From a virus, in IMG/VR virus record IMGVR_UViG_3300042549_001343, positions 1-53,280 of that record: 53,280 nucleotides of DNA, one strand, 5' to 3'. The notes under the pieces were generated by a model. The model searched no databases and had not been told where the DNA came from. It saw only the letters and a program-made list of their open reading frames with translations. Shown here piece by piece: positions 38,801 through 46,977 of the stretch. The translations under genes were made by a program, and so were the position numbers. Within the stretch, counting starts at the first letter, position 1. Each line of letters starts with the position of its first letter.

Positions 38801-40786
38801 TTTGCCCTGACGGATGCGAGCCTCAAGACCCTGTCCGGCAAGGGTAGTCTGTGCGTAACCACCACTGCGCTTGCTTGTCTCTTTGTCCACAGGGCCAAGC
38901 AGAAAAGTCTCGGCGGCCTGCAATGATGGGAATCTGTTCCCGACCGGGCCTTTGTCTGTCGTGATACCAACCAAAGGCTCGAAGCCCTCTTGTCTGGCGA
39001 CCAAGTCTTCAGGAGACAGGGCGACCGTACCAGCCTGACCGCCGGTTGTTTCTGGAAGGATGACCGGCTGAGCTTCACCTTCAAGGGTGCGTGTCTCCAA
39101 GTTGGGTGTGACGCTGGCTCGCTGGATGACAGGCTCAATTGCGCCAGTGCTTCCACCCACTGCGGTAGAGGCCGTCTCGTCAAATGCAGCGAGGATGTCT
39201 GCCTCACGTTGCTTTCTGGTTTCAGCTCTGACTTCAGGAGTTGGGGCTTCCAATTCAACCAGCATGCGCTGTGTTGCCAAAGCCTTAACGATGACATCTT
39301 GGAACCTTGGGTCATCACCAGACTCAATGTTGTTGGCCTGAAGGATCGGGCCAATTCTTTCGTCGTCGAACATTGCATCGAACAATTCCTGACGGCCATC
39401 GTCAGAAGTCATGTCAGCTTTGGCTTGATCCAGAATCTGTCGGACTCTGTCGGGGGATGTCTTGCCATCTCGGAATGCACCGACCACAGCACCGACCGTA
39501 CCACCGCCCAAGCCACCCAATGCAAACGCATTGATGTACTCGTTCATAGCATCCTCGCCGGTCAGGGTTTTGCCTGCACCGAAACGCTCGATGGCTGTCT
39601 GGAATAATTCTTGGCCGCCTTCGATGCCAACACCAGCCGCGCCACCAATCAGCGCACGACCGGGACGGCCAGCGCCGGGGATATTGATCTTGCCAGCCGC
39701 AACGCCCAAGCCAAGGCGATCAACCGCCGCCTCAGACAGACCGGCAATAACGCCAGAGCCAAAGATGCGAGCCAAGTCGCCGCCATCTAACTCACGGCCT
39801 TCTTTGCCAGCTTGCTCTTCTGCTTCGCCGTAGATACCGCCAGTTGACTTGATGATCCCAGAGCCAGCCAAAGCAGTAGTAGAACCAATGTTCTTTGCCA
39901 CATTCTTTGTGGCTTCCTTCAGCATCACATCTGTCGCCGTATCAACTCCAGCCTTCTCTGCCAGACGAGCAGCTTCCTTGGCAACCATGCCCTCGATGAG
40001 ATTCTTGGCTACGGTTTTGGTTGCTTCTTTTCCAACAGCACCAGCAACAGCACCGCCTACAGCGCCAACAGGCGCGGCAGGGCCAGAGACAGCAGCACCA
40101 GCAAAAGCACCGAGAGCAGACGTAGCTACAGTCTCAACGATGTTTCCACCAAGGTAGCCAACGCCATACTGCGCCCAGTCAACCAGCGCACCAAGGTCTC
40201 CCTGCTTTGCTTTGGCCCAAGCCTTGGTTACATCATCTGTCTCTTTGGCTGTTGCGCCGATCTCTTTCATTCTGGTCTGGTACTCGCTGAGACCAAACTT
40301 CTTGAGGGAGGACATTGAGCCGCCCTCTCCAAAGAGCTTCTCTCCAGCGGCTCCGGCAAATCCAAGTGCGCCGTATGCCAGTGCTGGTGTTTGCTCTAGC
40401 GCTACAGCACCACCTCGCAAAAAGTCGCCGGTATCTTCGGCAGGCTTTGCGGCAACAGGCTCTGTAGATGGAACAGTCATCCCAAACTTAGAGTCAAGGA
40501 TGTTGGAAAGGCTCTGTCTTTTTTCCTGCGGTTGTCCAACATCAGCAGTAGTCTGAGGTGCAGGCGCACTTAACTTTGCGTCAAGGATACTAGCTAATGA
40601 CATCTTCCCATCTGCCGCAGGGACTGGGGCGGCGGATGTAGATGGAGCAGTCAGGGCTGTTCTTGGTGCAGGCTCGAACCCCTTCGACCTTGGAAGAACC
40701 TCGGTGGACAGCGCCTCCTCTTTAGATAAATAAAGAGGGTTTTCTTCTGTTTCATCTAGCCCAAGTAAAGACAGACCTGTTCCCAT
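32834..40786 (-). CDS. Giant polyvalent ejection-type protein with HELVH metalloprotease
   Basis: 2650 residues. Disordered N-terminal ~150; Gly/Ala membrane-like segments near 230-260 and 435; a Pro/Ala-rich linker around 690-720. A metalloprotease-like domain carries HELVH at 1051-1055 with EEAIGDIVGD (~1101-1110) as the likely third ligand region. A polyvalent domain of the HFGDLAYGKHIGW ... EEIQSQRAQEGRE type starts at ~1412. An LPD38-like region (~1825-2230) with a membrane segment follows, then a FADGG tag and an aromatic C-terminal domain. Such proteins are packaged and injected with the DNA, protecting it or acting on the host. AGAGGCAACA precedes ATG 40786. Confidence 0.75.
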   Translation of the reverse strand: MGTGLSLLGLDETEENPLYLSKEEALSTEVLPRSKGFEPAPRTALTAPSTSAAPVPAADGKMSLASILDAKLSAPAPQTTADVGQPQEKRQSLSNILDSKFGMTVPSTEPVAAKPAEDTGDFLRGGAVALEQTPALAYGALGFAGAAGEKLFGEGGSMSSLKKFGLSEYQTRMKEIGATAKETDDVTKAWAKAKQGDLGALVDWAQYGVGYLGGNIVETVATSALGAFAGAAVSGPAAPVGAVGGAVAGAVGKEATKTVAKNLIEGMVAKEAARLAEKAGVDTATDVMLKEATKNVAKNIGSTTALAGSGIIKSTGGIYGEAEEQAGKEGRELDGGDLARIFGSGVIAGLSEAAVDRLGLGVAAGKINIPGAGRPGRALIGGAAGVGIEGGQELFQTAIERFGAGKTLTGEDAMNEYINAFALGGLGGGTVGAVVGAFRDGKTSPDRVRQILDQAKADMTSDDGRQELFDAMFDDERIGPILQANNIESGDDPRFQDVIVKALATQRMLVELEAPTPEVRAETRKQREADILAAFDETASTAVGGSTGAIEPVIQRASVTPNLETRTLEGEAQPVILPETTGGQAGTVALSPEDLVARQEGFEPLVGITTDKGPVGNRFPSLQAAETFLLGPVDKETSKRSGGYAQTTLAGQGLEARIRQGKRSKAEGGGTFFFVESRKKPAEVVPTVAPEVTAAAPAAPVETPAATTAKPTKPKKGKAAAPVVAAPAVTAGAQAQPQRAEFTGVVKTNFDTAIDQVGEYASLDEALGAYRQNTIDTLTDNGETDQAVLQQAGDAFDRLVSDYKSKQGETDATQKRQVTKGGQPKREDVGGGLPEVREDRVVTAKEQTGGGETGRGDQPVEGGAKPQEVTPAKPAVDPALQARVKERINKAYEESGLDLEDVVKLSKMVDDGDLAGAVSQMKKTAEDNLGAGAGAKFSMGREQQTTTTGRDFSYAKLKTVDDLNSEVRAYLKRQGSTATFSAKRVPLGDIVGKVPGISAVQRVAALFGKKPIYFAVEEGSVNDFDGAVLSGSDTIFININSSRPHIRIFGHELVHSLRASNNATYRRLVNSLTPLLDQAGMLDYAMVMGKEGVKDPALILEEAIGDIVGDRFGESAFWQMLADDNPTMFEQVARIVMDFIDNVIAKLRGDQSLGSKNLVTDLNAVRRAVADVLGNIQPAAQEAAAQPEAGIQFSTKKEGTETFYSAMERGFESVKQTSMPAQQWKAWLNSNKSKLGIKNAEIEWTGIEEWLDLQESKVEKQTILNWIAGNKVKLNDIILTDNPSVALPEYKDPTEEDYREFVRDEMEKHYDYIGIVDAQYEDENPQWFIDPDSLTGEEAKQWIKDNASLVRFNREHIRGYERSLARAKDRLTAKYNRPTGSMPTVLPGGRDYAEIILTDPSIQPYKEEDTIHFGDLAYGKHIGWLRTNVRKDAEGNDVLFLEEIQSQRAQEGREQGFADSKRTELPAGFEVYKDEKNGWYVFDESARRQVGLYGNTKEEAIKSALGVGVPEAPFIKDTKSWASLLLKRAIAYAQTKGIDRVAWTTGDQQNQRYRLSKAVDEIYYDAYEDGKTYEITAVKDDMEIMQGSGKMDLDTIRRTYGKDIAKMIADDVGEIGGGARVIRGEQLDIGGAGMREFYNTIVPSVAKTIAGKDSVKVMEIDGTGQQLGFVIPESLQEQVANDGFPMFSRKRYEEQFSDVSPDTRDRALKKGFYSPPTIKERLDHLRPNFALRIVQGTFDKFRSVRDISQKAYMMLRMSTGSQDGAVSTLLHYGQVFNDDGALNVKKGTQGLLEILDPVGGEVDRFLLWIAANRAAALSKDERERFFSPEDIKSLRGLNMGTMKNGKSRLAIYAETLKNMNELNRSVLDVARDTGLIDAEGYKRFAADIWYIPFYRQMEDDGSLSAAQTSSGAVGQYLSKKLKGSERPLNDLMENVLMNWTHILSASMKNQAAVETLTSATQMGDVVTKLERQEKGAVKVMEKGVETFYRIDDEFLLTSLSAVAQMPSYGWGMDIMRGFKTTLTRFISLSPTFKINNLIRDSIQSIGLSELSRSPIGNVLQGWRAYKNERAEALAGGGLFAMGNAFDGDQSASVKRLLKTGVNKADILDTPEKVASFFGKIQDKYDEISDASENANRLALYQQLRAKGASHLEASYAARDLQDFSLQGSYSAIRYAAQVLPYFNARLQGMYKLGRDGLDPTMQVLTGKASDTERQKAAKFATVTGAVVAAAMILYLSQKDDEDWKKREDWDRDAFFWFKLPGTDKAVRIPKPFEMGAIATLVERVTEQMVDSQVEGKVFGKRLLAVLHDTFAVNPIPQAIRPLYDIARNKDGFTDRPIESMGMERISVENRVSPGTSAAAVAISTVNGMFAEFASKATGGAISTQSSQLSAIQYDYMIKGYLGWVGSVIQTSSNMMAAPFKDGASSRYERIDDFLVVGNFVKTVPQAQSRYVTSFYENSKDVATASADVSHFLNAGQFDKANEIYIEKSDKLALAKLYTKGTNMMSSISNQIKMVEDDKTMSGAEKRLEIERLQQVRIQIAKSVEDMRVGSKKKFADGGVVKFDPESEDYDYDTAVSAGLGPDGKDENAGHWGSVTKASAEDKKKYGLPDGSYVVLKGRKHETWDKAEEAERERGSEIVKMGDRYYSVPKK

Positions 40787-40795
40787 TGTTGCCTC

Positions 40796-42103
40796 TTAAT
40801 CTATGTAGATTTGACTTCCGCCGTAGCTGAAGTAGCTGCGACCGGACTTATCTTTCAAAACACTCGGGTATGTCGTTGACGCAGATTTCGCCGCCCCAAT
40901 GATAATCCTTGGATCAATCTTTGGATTTAAAGAGGCCAAACCAACAGCGTAGTTTCTTGATCTTGTGTCTGCTGCAACCAACGCTTCCAAGGACTTTTTC
41001 TCAGCATCTGTCTTGCCAAGCAAATCCTCCGGCTTAAACATTTTGTCAGCGTACGGGAAGCTCTTATCAATCGTCTCGGCTTTAGCTTTTGCATCTGCCC
41101 CTTTGACCTGATCGCCAAGAGCAATCCTCTGGGCGTTTCTAAATGCCAGCGTAGCCCCGGCCTCTTTATCTTTAATGTCAAGCTCACGTTTTTTAAGTTT
41201 GACATCTTCCTTACGATTGGCTTCGGCAATCGATAAGTCTTCAGCACGTTTTTGTGAATTAATGTTCAACTCAAGAACTTGCGCTGGGGTTAGTTGATTC
41301 AACGCAGATAGCATTGACTGCTGATTCATGGGGCGCATCGAAACTTCGCCTGTCTTGTCGTCAACAACAGCTAGGTTGTATGTGTTGGTCTTTGCATCAA
41401 ATGTGGTTTTCTTTGGATCAATGGATTTTCCATCATCAACAAATCCATAGACCTTTTTGAGTGCAGGCACTACCTGATCGGGAGAAGCGCCAGCCATAAC
41501 AAGAGCCGCAGTTTTCTTGCGCTGAAGCTCGTATCCTTCTTCTTCCATCTTCTTAATGTCTCGATCAACCAGCATAGCTGCGCCAAAATCTCCCTTGTTA
41601 ATGAGCGACTTCTTCATTGCCTCACCAATTAATTGGTACTTCAAGTTGTCAGCAGCACGTTGATCTGCGTACAAACCTTCACCGCCCTGCTTGAAGATGT
41701 TCTCTTCTTGCGGGGTGACCGAGGCCGTCTGGGTCTCATCAACTGTTCGCCCAAGTCTTCGAGCCTCCGCTCGGTCGTAACTCATGTCTGATTTCTGTTC
41801 GACAGATTGAGTGGCCTGCTGCACTTCCTGAACCTTTGTTGGGTCTGCAAGTTTTGCAAACGCACCACGTCCAAACCTTGCATCCTCCATTACGGTGAGA
41901 GCTTCTTTCTTGGCTTCGTCAGCAACCCGCTGTTGCTCCATCTCACGCTCAGCCCTTGTCTTCTCCATAGCGTAACGCTCTTGCTCCATAGCAAAGCGTT
42001 CGTCATCTCGTTTTTGAAGAGCCTCTCTGCGCTCCATCTCTTTGACTGTCGAGTAGCCCTTGACAGCGCCTTCAACAAAACTTCCTAATCCTGTTGCCAT
42101 CAT
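40796..42103 (-). CDS. Internal virion protein, coiled-coil
   Basis: A 435-residue, highly charged helical protein (MERREALQKRDDERFAMEQE; VADEAKKEALTVMEDARFGR) ending in RSYFSYGGSQIYID. Its position between the giant ejection protein and the 42100 internal protein, and its composition, suggest an internal core protein (as T7 gp14-gp16 region). Start is ATG 42103, or ATG 42100 in frame. Confidence 0.6.
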   Translation of the reverse strand: MMATGLGSFVEGAVKGYSTVKEMERREALQKRDDERFAMEQERYAMEKTRAEREMEQQRVADEAKKEALTVMEDARFGRGAFAKLADPTKVQEVQQATQSVEQKSDMSYDRAEARRLGRTVDETQTASVTPQEENIFKQGGEGLYADQRAADNLKYQLIGEAMKKSLINKGDFGAAMLVDRDIKKMEEEGYELQRKKTAALVMAGASPDQVVPALKKVYGFVDDGKSIDPKKTTFDAKTNTYNLAVVDDKTGEVSMRPMNQQSMLSALNQLTPAQVLELNINSQKRAEDLSIAEANRKEDVKLKKRELDIKDKEAGATLAFRNAQRIALGDQVKGADAKAKAETIDKSFPYADKMFKPEDLLGKTDAEKKSLEALVAADTRSRNYAVGLASLNPKIDPRIIIGAAKSASTTYPSVLKDKSGRSYFSYGGSQIYID

Positions 42104-43275
42104 GCGCTCCTTTTGTTAAGTGCCCGGCGGCGCTGAGTTGCGGCAGGCGTGTGTGTTTTCTTAACCAGCTTGTCGAGCTTCTTCACCCCGATAGCTTTAA
42201 CTGTGTCGGCTGGTAAGACGTACTCACCATCAGACAGCATGGCTGGTATCTTGTCATCAACAGGCCCGCCGGGGCCAGACACCTTCCCACGTCGGCCAAG
42301 GCGTTTTGTGCTGCCGCCATCTGCCAGTTTGACAGAACTTCCGAGTTTTCCGCCAAATGCTCCACCCATAGGGCCAGCAAAGTACATACCAGCGGCTTGA
42401 CCAACAGCACCCAACATCGCGCCTTTGCTTGCTTGCTGTGACTCGTATGCACCCATCCGAGCATTGAACTCTTGGCCGTAGATGTTTCCTGCTGTTCCAA
42501 AAGACGAGGAGGCTCCGCCCAACATCTGTCCTGCCTGTCCATAAGATTTACCCATGTACTCAGCCGGTGCTTGGAAAGATCCGCCTGCCGATGTGCCTGC
42601 GGCTGCTGCTGTGCCTGCGGCAGCAGTTGCGTTTGAAGCCAAGCCACGACCAAGGGCGGCGGCATCATACAAACGGGCACGACCCATCTCCTCTGCGGCA
42701 ATCCTTGACTTTGTGGCTACGCCTGCACGGGCGGCTGCCTCGCCTTGACCAAGCTGAGCATTGATGGCTGCAAACCTTGCTGAGTTCGGATTGATGCCGT
42801 ACTTCGCCATTGTGTCCAAGGCCTGTTGGCGTTGCATCTGGTAAGCCTGAGCCACGTCAGCCATACCCTGAGATGCCAACTCTTCTTGTTTAGCGGGAGT
42901 TGCATATGCCTCGGCTTCAGAAACAAGGCGCTTCTCCAATGGGCGGAATGTCTCCCGCTCGTAGGCAGCATACTCTTCGCCACGAGCAGCAGTGTCCGAC
43001 ATGATTTTCTTCTGGGCCTGAGCAATCTCTTTCAGGTCGTCTTTAAAATCTGCATACTGCTCTTTGGAGAAGTTCAAATACTCCATCGCAGTATCTCTTT
43101 GCATACGCCCAACTTCAGCCGAGGCTTCTGCGGCAGCAATCTGTCCGGGATTGGGATCTGGAGCATCGTCGCCGCCAAGATCAAAATGGCAAGCTAGTGC
43201 CGCACATGCCCCGCCTTGCTCTATAAGGAAGTCAAGTTTTGCTTGAGCAAGTTGTTTCTTGGTTTTGACTTTCAT
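42100..43275 (-). CDS. Internal virion protein with DGEYVLPAD C-terminal motif
   Basis: A 391-residue, Ala/Gln/Gly-rich protein: an N-terminal helical half, then GLASNATAAAGTAAAAGTSA, a FADGG-like tag (SVKLADGGS), and a C-terminal phage box GPVDDKIPAMLSDGEYVLPA then DTVKAIG. This box ends many phage internal proteins (T7 gp14-like). Probably ejected with the DNA to help it cross the envelope. Confidence 0.65.
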   Translation of the reverse strand: MKVKTKKQLAQAKLDFLIEQGGACAALACHFDLGGDDAPDPNPGQIAAAEASAEVGRMQRDTAMEYLNFSKEQYADFKDDLKEIAQAQKKIMSDTAARGEEYAAYERETFRPLEKRLVSEAEAYATPAKQEELASQGMADVAQAYQMQRQQALDTMAKYGINPNSARFAAINAQLGQGEAAARAGVATKSRIAAEEMGRARLYDAAALGRGLASNATAAAGTAAAAGTSAGGSFQAPAEYMGKSYGQAGQMLGGASSSFGTAGNIYGQEFNARMGAYESQQASKGAMLGAVGQAAGMYFAGPMGGAFGGKLGSSVKLADGGSTKRLGRRGKVSGPGGPVDDKIPAMLSDGEYVLPADTVKAIGVKKLDKLVKKTHTPAATQRRRALNKRSA

Positions 43276-43712
43276 TTCATTTCCTTCATAAAGTTTTCTA
43301 ACTTATCTTTCTGTGAGCGTAGTCGAAGCTCTGGGCCGACCTCTGCCGCCCACTCAGCGCCACCAATTGCTGATGCCAAATACAAAGCGATGTCTGATAT
43401 TGAATAGCGAATGACGTGGGCAATTTGTTTTGCGTGATCGTCGCCAGTCTGTAGTTTGTTGGCAACGTGCCAGTTGATTATTCCGGTACTCATTACAGCA
43501 GTGATGTCCAACTGATACCTGCGGTATGCTGGGTTTCTTGGCATCTCAACAAGCATCATCCAAAAGACTTGGTTGATTTCCTCGTCTGTTACCGGCTTGT
43601 CTTTGTCAATCAGGTTGTCCCATACGTCAGTGATCTTTACAACAGAAAGCACAAGACCTACAGCATCCATGTCTCCACGCATTGCAAATTTCAAAAACTC
43701 TATGTCATTCAT
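43272..43712 (-). CDS. Structural-region protein, unknown
   Basis: A 146-residue helical protein (MNDIEFLKFAMRGDMDAVGL; GIINWHVANKLQTGDDHAKQ). No motif recognised. It sits between the nozzle-like gene and the internal protein genes and overlaps both neighbours. Confidence 0.55.
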   Translation of the reverse strand: MNDIEFLKFAMRGDMDAVGLVLSVVKITDVWDNLIDKDKPVTDEEINQVFWMMLVEMPRNPAYRRYQLDITAVMSTGIINWHVANKLQTGDDHAKQIAHVIRYSISDIALYLASAIGGAEWAAEVGPELRLRSQKDKLENFMKEMK

Positions 43713-43905
43713 GGAAGTTCAACCTGAGGATAATTTCGTTTATCTTTGCAACTGCCTGAGTAAGAGTTGCATCTGTCGGTAATGTAGTCAACAACCCTTG
43801 ACGAGTGCCATTGATGATCTCGATGTTCTCTTTCATCGGAGCCAGTACCGCCGCAAGAGACGCATCCTTGATCGGCAGTAAGCTGGGGATAGCTGGCTTT
43901 CTCAT
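43705..43905 (-). CDS. Small structural-region protein, unknown
   Basis: A 66-residue protein (PAIPSLLPIKDASLAAVLAP; TDATLTQAVAKINEIILRLN), helical in its second half. ATGA-coupled to the nozzle-like gene. Small proteins of this kind are common next to adaptor genes; function unknown. Confidence 0.5.
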   Translation of the reverse strand: MRKPAIPSLLPIKDASLAAVLAPMKENIEIINGTRQGLLTTLPTDATLTQAVAKINEIILRLNFHE

Positions 43906-45713
43906 AACTCAGCAAGCTCTTTTGCAGTCTCTGCAAACTTAATTGCTTTGATTGGGACATTGCCAGTTACTTTGAATTGCCAACGATCACCCTTAAATCC
44001 AGAGGGAAGCCTGTACGTTAGCCTGTTTGTTATTTGTCTTGTTGTTACCAGCACTCCGTTGCAGTAAACAGATATTTGAATAAACCGACTGGACACCTCA
44101 TCAGGTTGCTCAGTCATCAAAGATCCATTGACGTACATACCATTAACTACATGAGCATTTAGCGCCGCCATTAAATTAACACCAGATGCAAACAGCGCCT
44201 GATTTGCCGCAGCTAATGCTGCGTTTTCTGCAATCAAGGCGGCGGCAAGATCAACGTCTTCAAAGTTTGCTTCAACCTGAAGCGCGGAAAAATTTACCGG
44301 CCTCGGGAGAATAAATAACTTTGACAGCCACTCGTATAACAAGAAGCTGTTTGCATTTCCTTCCCACTCGTGAATCTTGTCATCTAGAGAAAAATACAAC
44401 TGAGCAGAAGTGGGATCAACAAACGTCGCTTTTGTATAAACAGATGTTTCTGTCAGTGCAGAGGCCACTTCATTTCTGTCTAAGATAAGACAGCGCTCAA
44501 TATCATTTGTAACATCTTCCCAGAACAAATAGTACGCACCGTCAAGAATTGCCCCAAGCATGGTCGCTGGTTTTTTGCGTTGCCATTCGTCACGAGTAAA
44601 TAATCCGCTCGTAGCTAAGCCAGCAAAGCCTTGAGCAATCTTTACGATACCGTTTGGCGATGCATACATAACGCCAGTGTCATCAGAGACAATTGATCTC
44701 TTGGAGACACAAGGCTCAAACAAAGGAATCTTTGCTTGAGACATTGACTGCGGAGTTGAGCCGCTGATTACGAATGGATTTCCTCGTGTTGCAACAACAA
44801 CAGATTCTCCAAAGCAGCCAATGCCAACGATAGGGTATTCAACGGTAAGAGAGTATTCGGCAGGCCAAGCGTGCGGCACGTATGGCTCCGAGAAATAGAT
44901 TTCGTTTTCTCTGAACCCAACCAAGATGCCGTTTGCCATCGAGGAAATGCCCTGCATGTCAGATGGTGGTGGGTTATAGTTAGATGACTCTAGCGCCCCG
45001 CCAAGCTGAACAGCAGTCTTGGTATCTGAATAAGATGCTGTTCCAATGGCAACATCGGCTACTTTTAAATAGATGGTGCTGGTTGTTCCAGACACGGCAC
45101 GGTAGATTCTTTTTGTTGTTATGTTGTAGTCACCGGCAGGTGCTGCTGTTCCTAGCCCAGACACAGTGACAGTGCCGCCCGGAAGAACAGATAGGACAGA
45201 TGAGGCAGGAGATGGGGCTGACTCCTCTTCAATTGTTCCGAAGAGAGAGATGTAGGTAAATAGATAAACACGACTCTCTGCCGTGCCAGATCCACCGGCA
45301 GCAGATACAGTTGGCGCTGCCGTTGGTGCAGGCACACCCATCTCATAGTAGTCGCCGGGGAATGGAGCAGACCCAGTTTGTGAGAGAGTTGAGTTTGTTT
45401 TCTTTGGTGTACCTGATCCTGTGTAGTAGATTGGATCTTCGCCAGTATCAAAGATTGGACTCGGGACAACATTTACATCTGTTATCCACGAAAGCCACAA
45501 ATCATTTCCTGATGAATCTCTGTGCTTGTAAATGGACAAAGCGCTTGCAACGATGTTGTTTGCCCCAGTAACATCGTTCTGCTTATTCCATGCCCGAAGC
45601 TCTCCGCTATATAACTTGGTGTTGATTGCTGTCTCAGCCTCATTGTCTTTCAACAAAGCTACGCCAACCCTCGGGGCAATACCAGCAAAAGCAGATAACT
45701 TCAGTCCAGCCAT
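43902..45713 (-). CDS. Tail nozzle-like protein
   Basis: A 603-residue protein beginning MAGLKLSAFAGIAPRV, with DNEAETAINTKLYSGELRAW, then long beta-rich repeats (GFRENEIYFSEPYVPHAWPA; RCLILDRNEVASAL). This N-terminus occurs in proteins replacing T7 gp12 or P22 gp10, which form the end of the short tail. A beta-propeller body is likely. Receptor binding and DNA retention are inferred functions. Confidence 0.65.
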   Translation of the reverse strand: MAGLKLSAFAGIAPRVGVALLKDNEAETAINTKLYSGELRAWNKQNDVTGANNIVASALSIYKHRDSSGNDLWLSWITDVNVVPSPIFDTGEDPIYYTGSGTPKKTNSTLSQTGSAPFPGDYYEMGVPAPTAAPTVSAAGGSGTAESRVYLFTYISLFGTIEEESAPSPASSVLSVLPGGTVTVSGLGTAAPAGDYNITTKRIYRAVSGTTSTIYLKVADVAIGTASYSDTKTAVQLGGALESSNYNPPPSDMQGISSMANGILVGFRENEIYFSEPYVPHAWPAEYSLTVEYPIVGIGCFGESVVVATRGNPFVISGSTPQSMSQAKIPLFEPCVSKRSIVSDDTGVMYASPNGIVKIAQGFAGLATSGLFTRDEWQRKKPATMLGAILDGAYYLFWEDVTNDIERCLILDRNEVASALTETSVYTKATFVDPTSAQLYFSLDDKIHEWEGNANSFLLYEWLSKLFILPRPVNFSALQVEANFEDVDLAAALIAENAALAAANQALFASGVNLMAALNAHVVNGMYVNGSLMTEQPDEVSSRFIQISVYCNGVLVTTRQITNRLTYRLPSGFKGDRWQFKVTGNVPIKAIKFAETAKELAEL

Positions 45714-46178
45714 TTAAGCAACCAATCCATTCAAGTAGGTCGTCTTCCCAGCAACTTTGGTGGCAGTCAATTCCTGCTTCTTCAAGTTGTTCGGATCGTA
45801 ACTGACATGTACCCAGCCGCTGTCTGGAATTCCCGGTGTGTAGAACTCAAGAATCAACTGTGTATATTCCAGATTATCCATGATCCACTGCGCTAAGTCA
45901 GCATTTGCTACACCCGGAATCTCAATATCGGCTGCCATCCCCTTGCAATGGTCTGAGGTCTTCGATCCTCCGACTGCTGCATTTGACTCGGGAGAGCGGA
46001 ACGCAGAATTCACCTTGACACCTTTACTGTAGTGGTCACGGACAGGTTGTAATACTTTCTCGCACAAAAGACGAAGGTTCTCTGTCGTTTCGTCGTCGGG
46101 CGTGTTGTCGAAGCCCATGCGTAGGGCTGTCTCTGACTTGGTCAGTTCGTGCAGGCTGAAGTTTGCTGAGAGGTTCAT
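45714..46178 (-). CDS. M15 peptidase endolysin
   Basis: A 154-residue protein with VNSAFRSPESNAAVGG, SDHCKGMAADIEI (SxHxxGxAxD zinc site) and SGWVHVSYD (third ligand), the complete M15 D-Ala-D-Ala carboxypeptidase/L,D-peptidase core. No signal peptide, so it likely needs a holin or pinholin to cross the membrane. It is the muralytic enzyme of the lysis cassette, next to the spanins. Confidence 0.85.
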   Translation of the reverse strand: MNLSANFSLHELTKSETALRMGFDNTPDDETTENLRLLCEKVLQPVRDHYSKGVKVNSAFRSPESNAAVGGSKTSDHCKGMAADIEIPGVANADLAQWIMDNLEYTQLILEFYTPGIPDSGWVHVSYDPNNLKKQELTATKVAGKTTYLNGLVA

Positions 46179-46657
46179 TGTTTACTCCTTAGGGTTTGAT
46201 AGATGGTGTTGTATGCGTCGATGCAGGCGTTGAGTTGTCGGGTGTTGGCATCTCCTTGGTCGGTGATGGCGACAAGAGATTGAGCAGTCGTTGCGTCAAG
46301 TTCGGCTCCTGCTTGAACGCTATCTCCGGAGGGAGGGGTGGAATCTCCGGAGGTTTGTATGGGGCAGATGGGGGTTTTGACAGGAAGGCGCAGCTTGAGA
46401 GCGCCAGAGGCAAGAGCAGCGTCACGCTCCTTTGAAGCAAGTTTTGCGTCATAGTTGGCTTTCTGAAGTTTGGTGGATTGGGTTTGAATTGCTGAGACTA
46501 GGATTTTCTCCTTCTCTCTGGCCTCAGCATTGAGTGCGGCAATCTCAAGTTGCTGACGAGTTACCTCATCCTTTGAGCCTTTCCAATACCCACTGCCAAA
46601 CGAACTCAGCACCGCCAAGACGATGCCAAGAATCACGTATGGGTTAAATATGCTCAT
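46175..46657 (-). CDS. Rz: Inner-membrane spanin Rz
   Basis: A 160-residue protein: N-terminal membrane anchor (PYVILGIVLAVLSSFGSGYW), then a long periplasmic coiled-coil-like stretch (RQQLEIAALNAEAREKEKIL; TKLQKANYDAKLASKERDAA). It has the i-spanin architecture, and Rz1 is embedded in it in another frame. With Rz1 it fuses the inner and outer membranes at lysis. ATGA-coupled to the endolysin. Confidence 0.85.
   Translation of the reverse strand: MSIFNPYVILGIVLAVLSSFGSGYWKGSKDEVTRQQLEIAALNAEAREKEKILVSAIQTQSTKLQKANYDAKLASKERDAALASGALKLRLPVKTPICPIQTSGDSTPPSGDSVQAGAELDATTAQSLVAITDQGDANTRQLNACIDAYNTIYQTLRSKQ
46189..46452 (-). CDS. Rz1: Outer-membrane spanin Rz1 (embedded)
   Basis: An 87-residue protein in a different frame inside Rz: MTQNLLQRSVTLLLPLALSS then Cys, a lipoprotein signal with lipobox LSSC, followed by a proline-rich mature part (KPPSAPYKPPEIPPLPPE). 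That is exactly the form of Rz1. It anchors in the outer membrane and pairs with Rz. Confidence 0.85.
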   Translation of the reverse strand: MTQNLLQRSVTLLLPLALSSCAFLSKPPSAPYKPPEIPPLPPEIAFKQEPNLTQRLLNLLSPSPTKEMPTPDNSTPASTHTTPSIKP

Positions 46658-46977
46658 GGCTTTGGTGGCTCATCAGAGTCAGAGTCAGCGTCTGCTTTGG
46701 CATAAGCCTTGGCGCTGGCCGACACAGCAGAGCGCCCCGCTACACCACCCAGCACACCAGTGATGAATACCATAATGGTGTTGATCTGTTGGGTGTAGAC
46801 CTTGTCGATTGCTGCCATGCCTGACATTGGTTGAGTCACGAATGACACGCTGTAAAGGAACATGGCGACAGATCCAAGAAGAATCATGGTCAGGGAAAAG
46901 ATTACGACCGCCCAAATGCGGACTTCAATTTCTTCAGCAGTCATGCGGTTGTTAGGTTTGTATCCAATGGTAGGCAT
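46654..46977 (-). CDS. Holin candidate
   Basis: A 107-residue protein from ATG 46977 behind AGGAGAAAAAGTG. Two membrane segments (IWAVVIFSLTMILLGSVAMF; INTIMVFITGVLGGVAG) and a highly charged C-terminus (KADADSDSDEPPKP), the layout of class II holins. It lies directly upstream of Rz. The alternative is an unrelated small membrane protein. Confidence 0.65.
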   Translation of the reverse strand: MPTIGYKPNNRMTAEEIEVRIWAVVIFSLTMILLGSVAMFLYSVSFVTQPMSGMAAIDKVYTQQINTIMVFITGVLGGVAGRSAVSASAKAYAKADADSDSDEPPKP

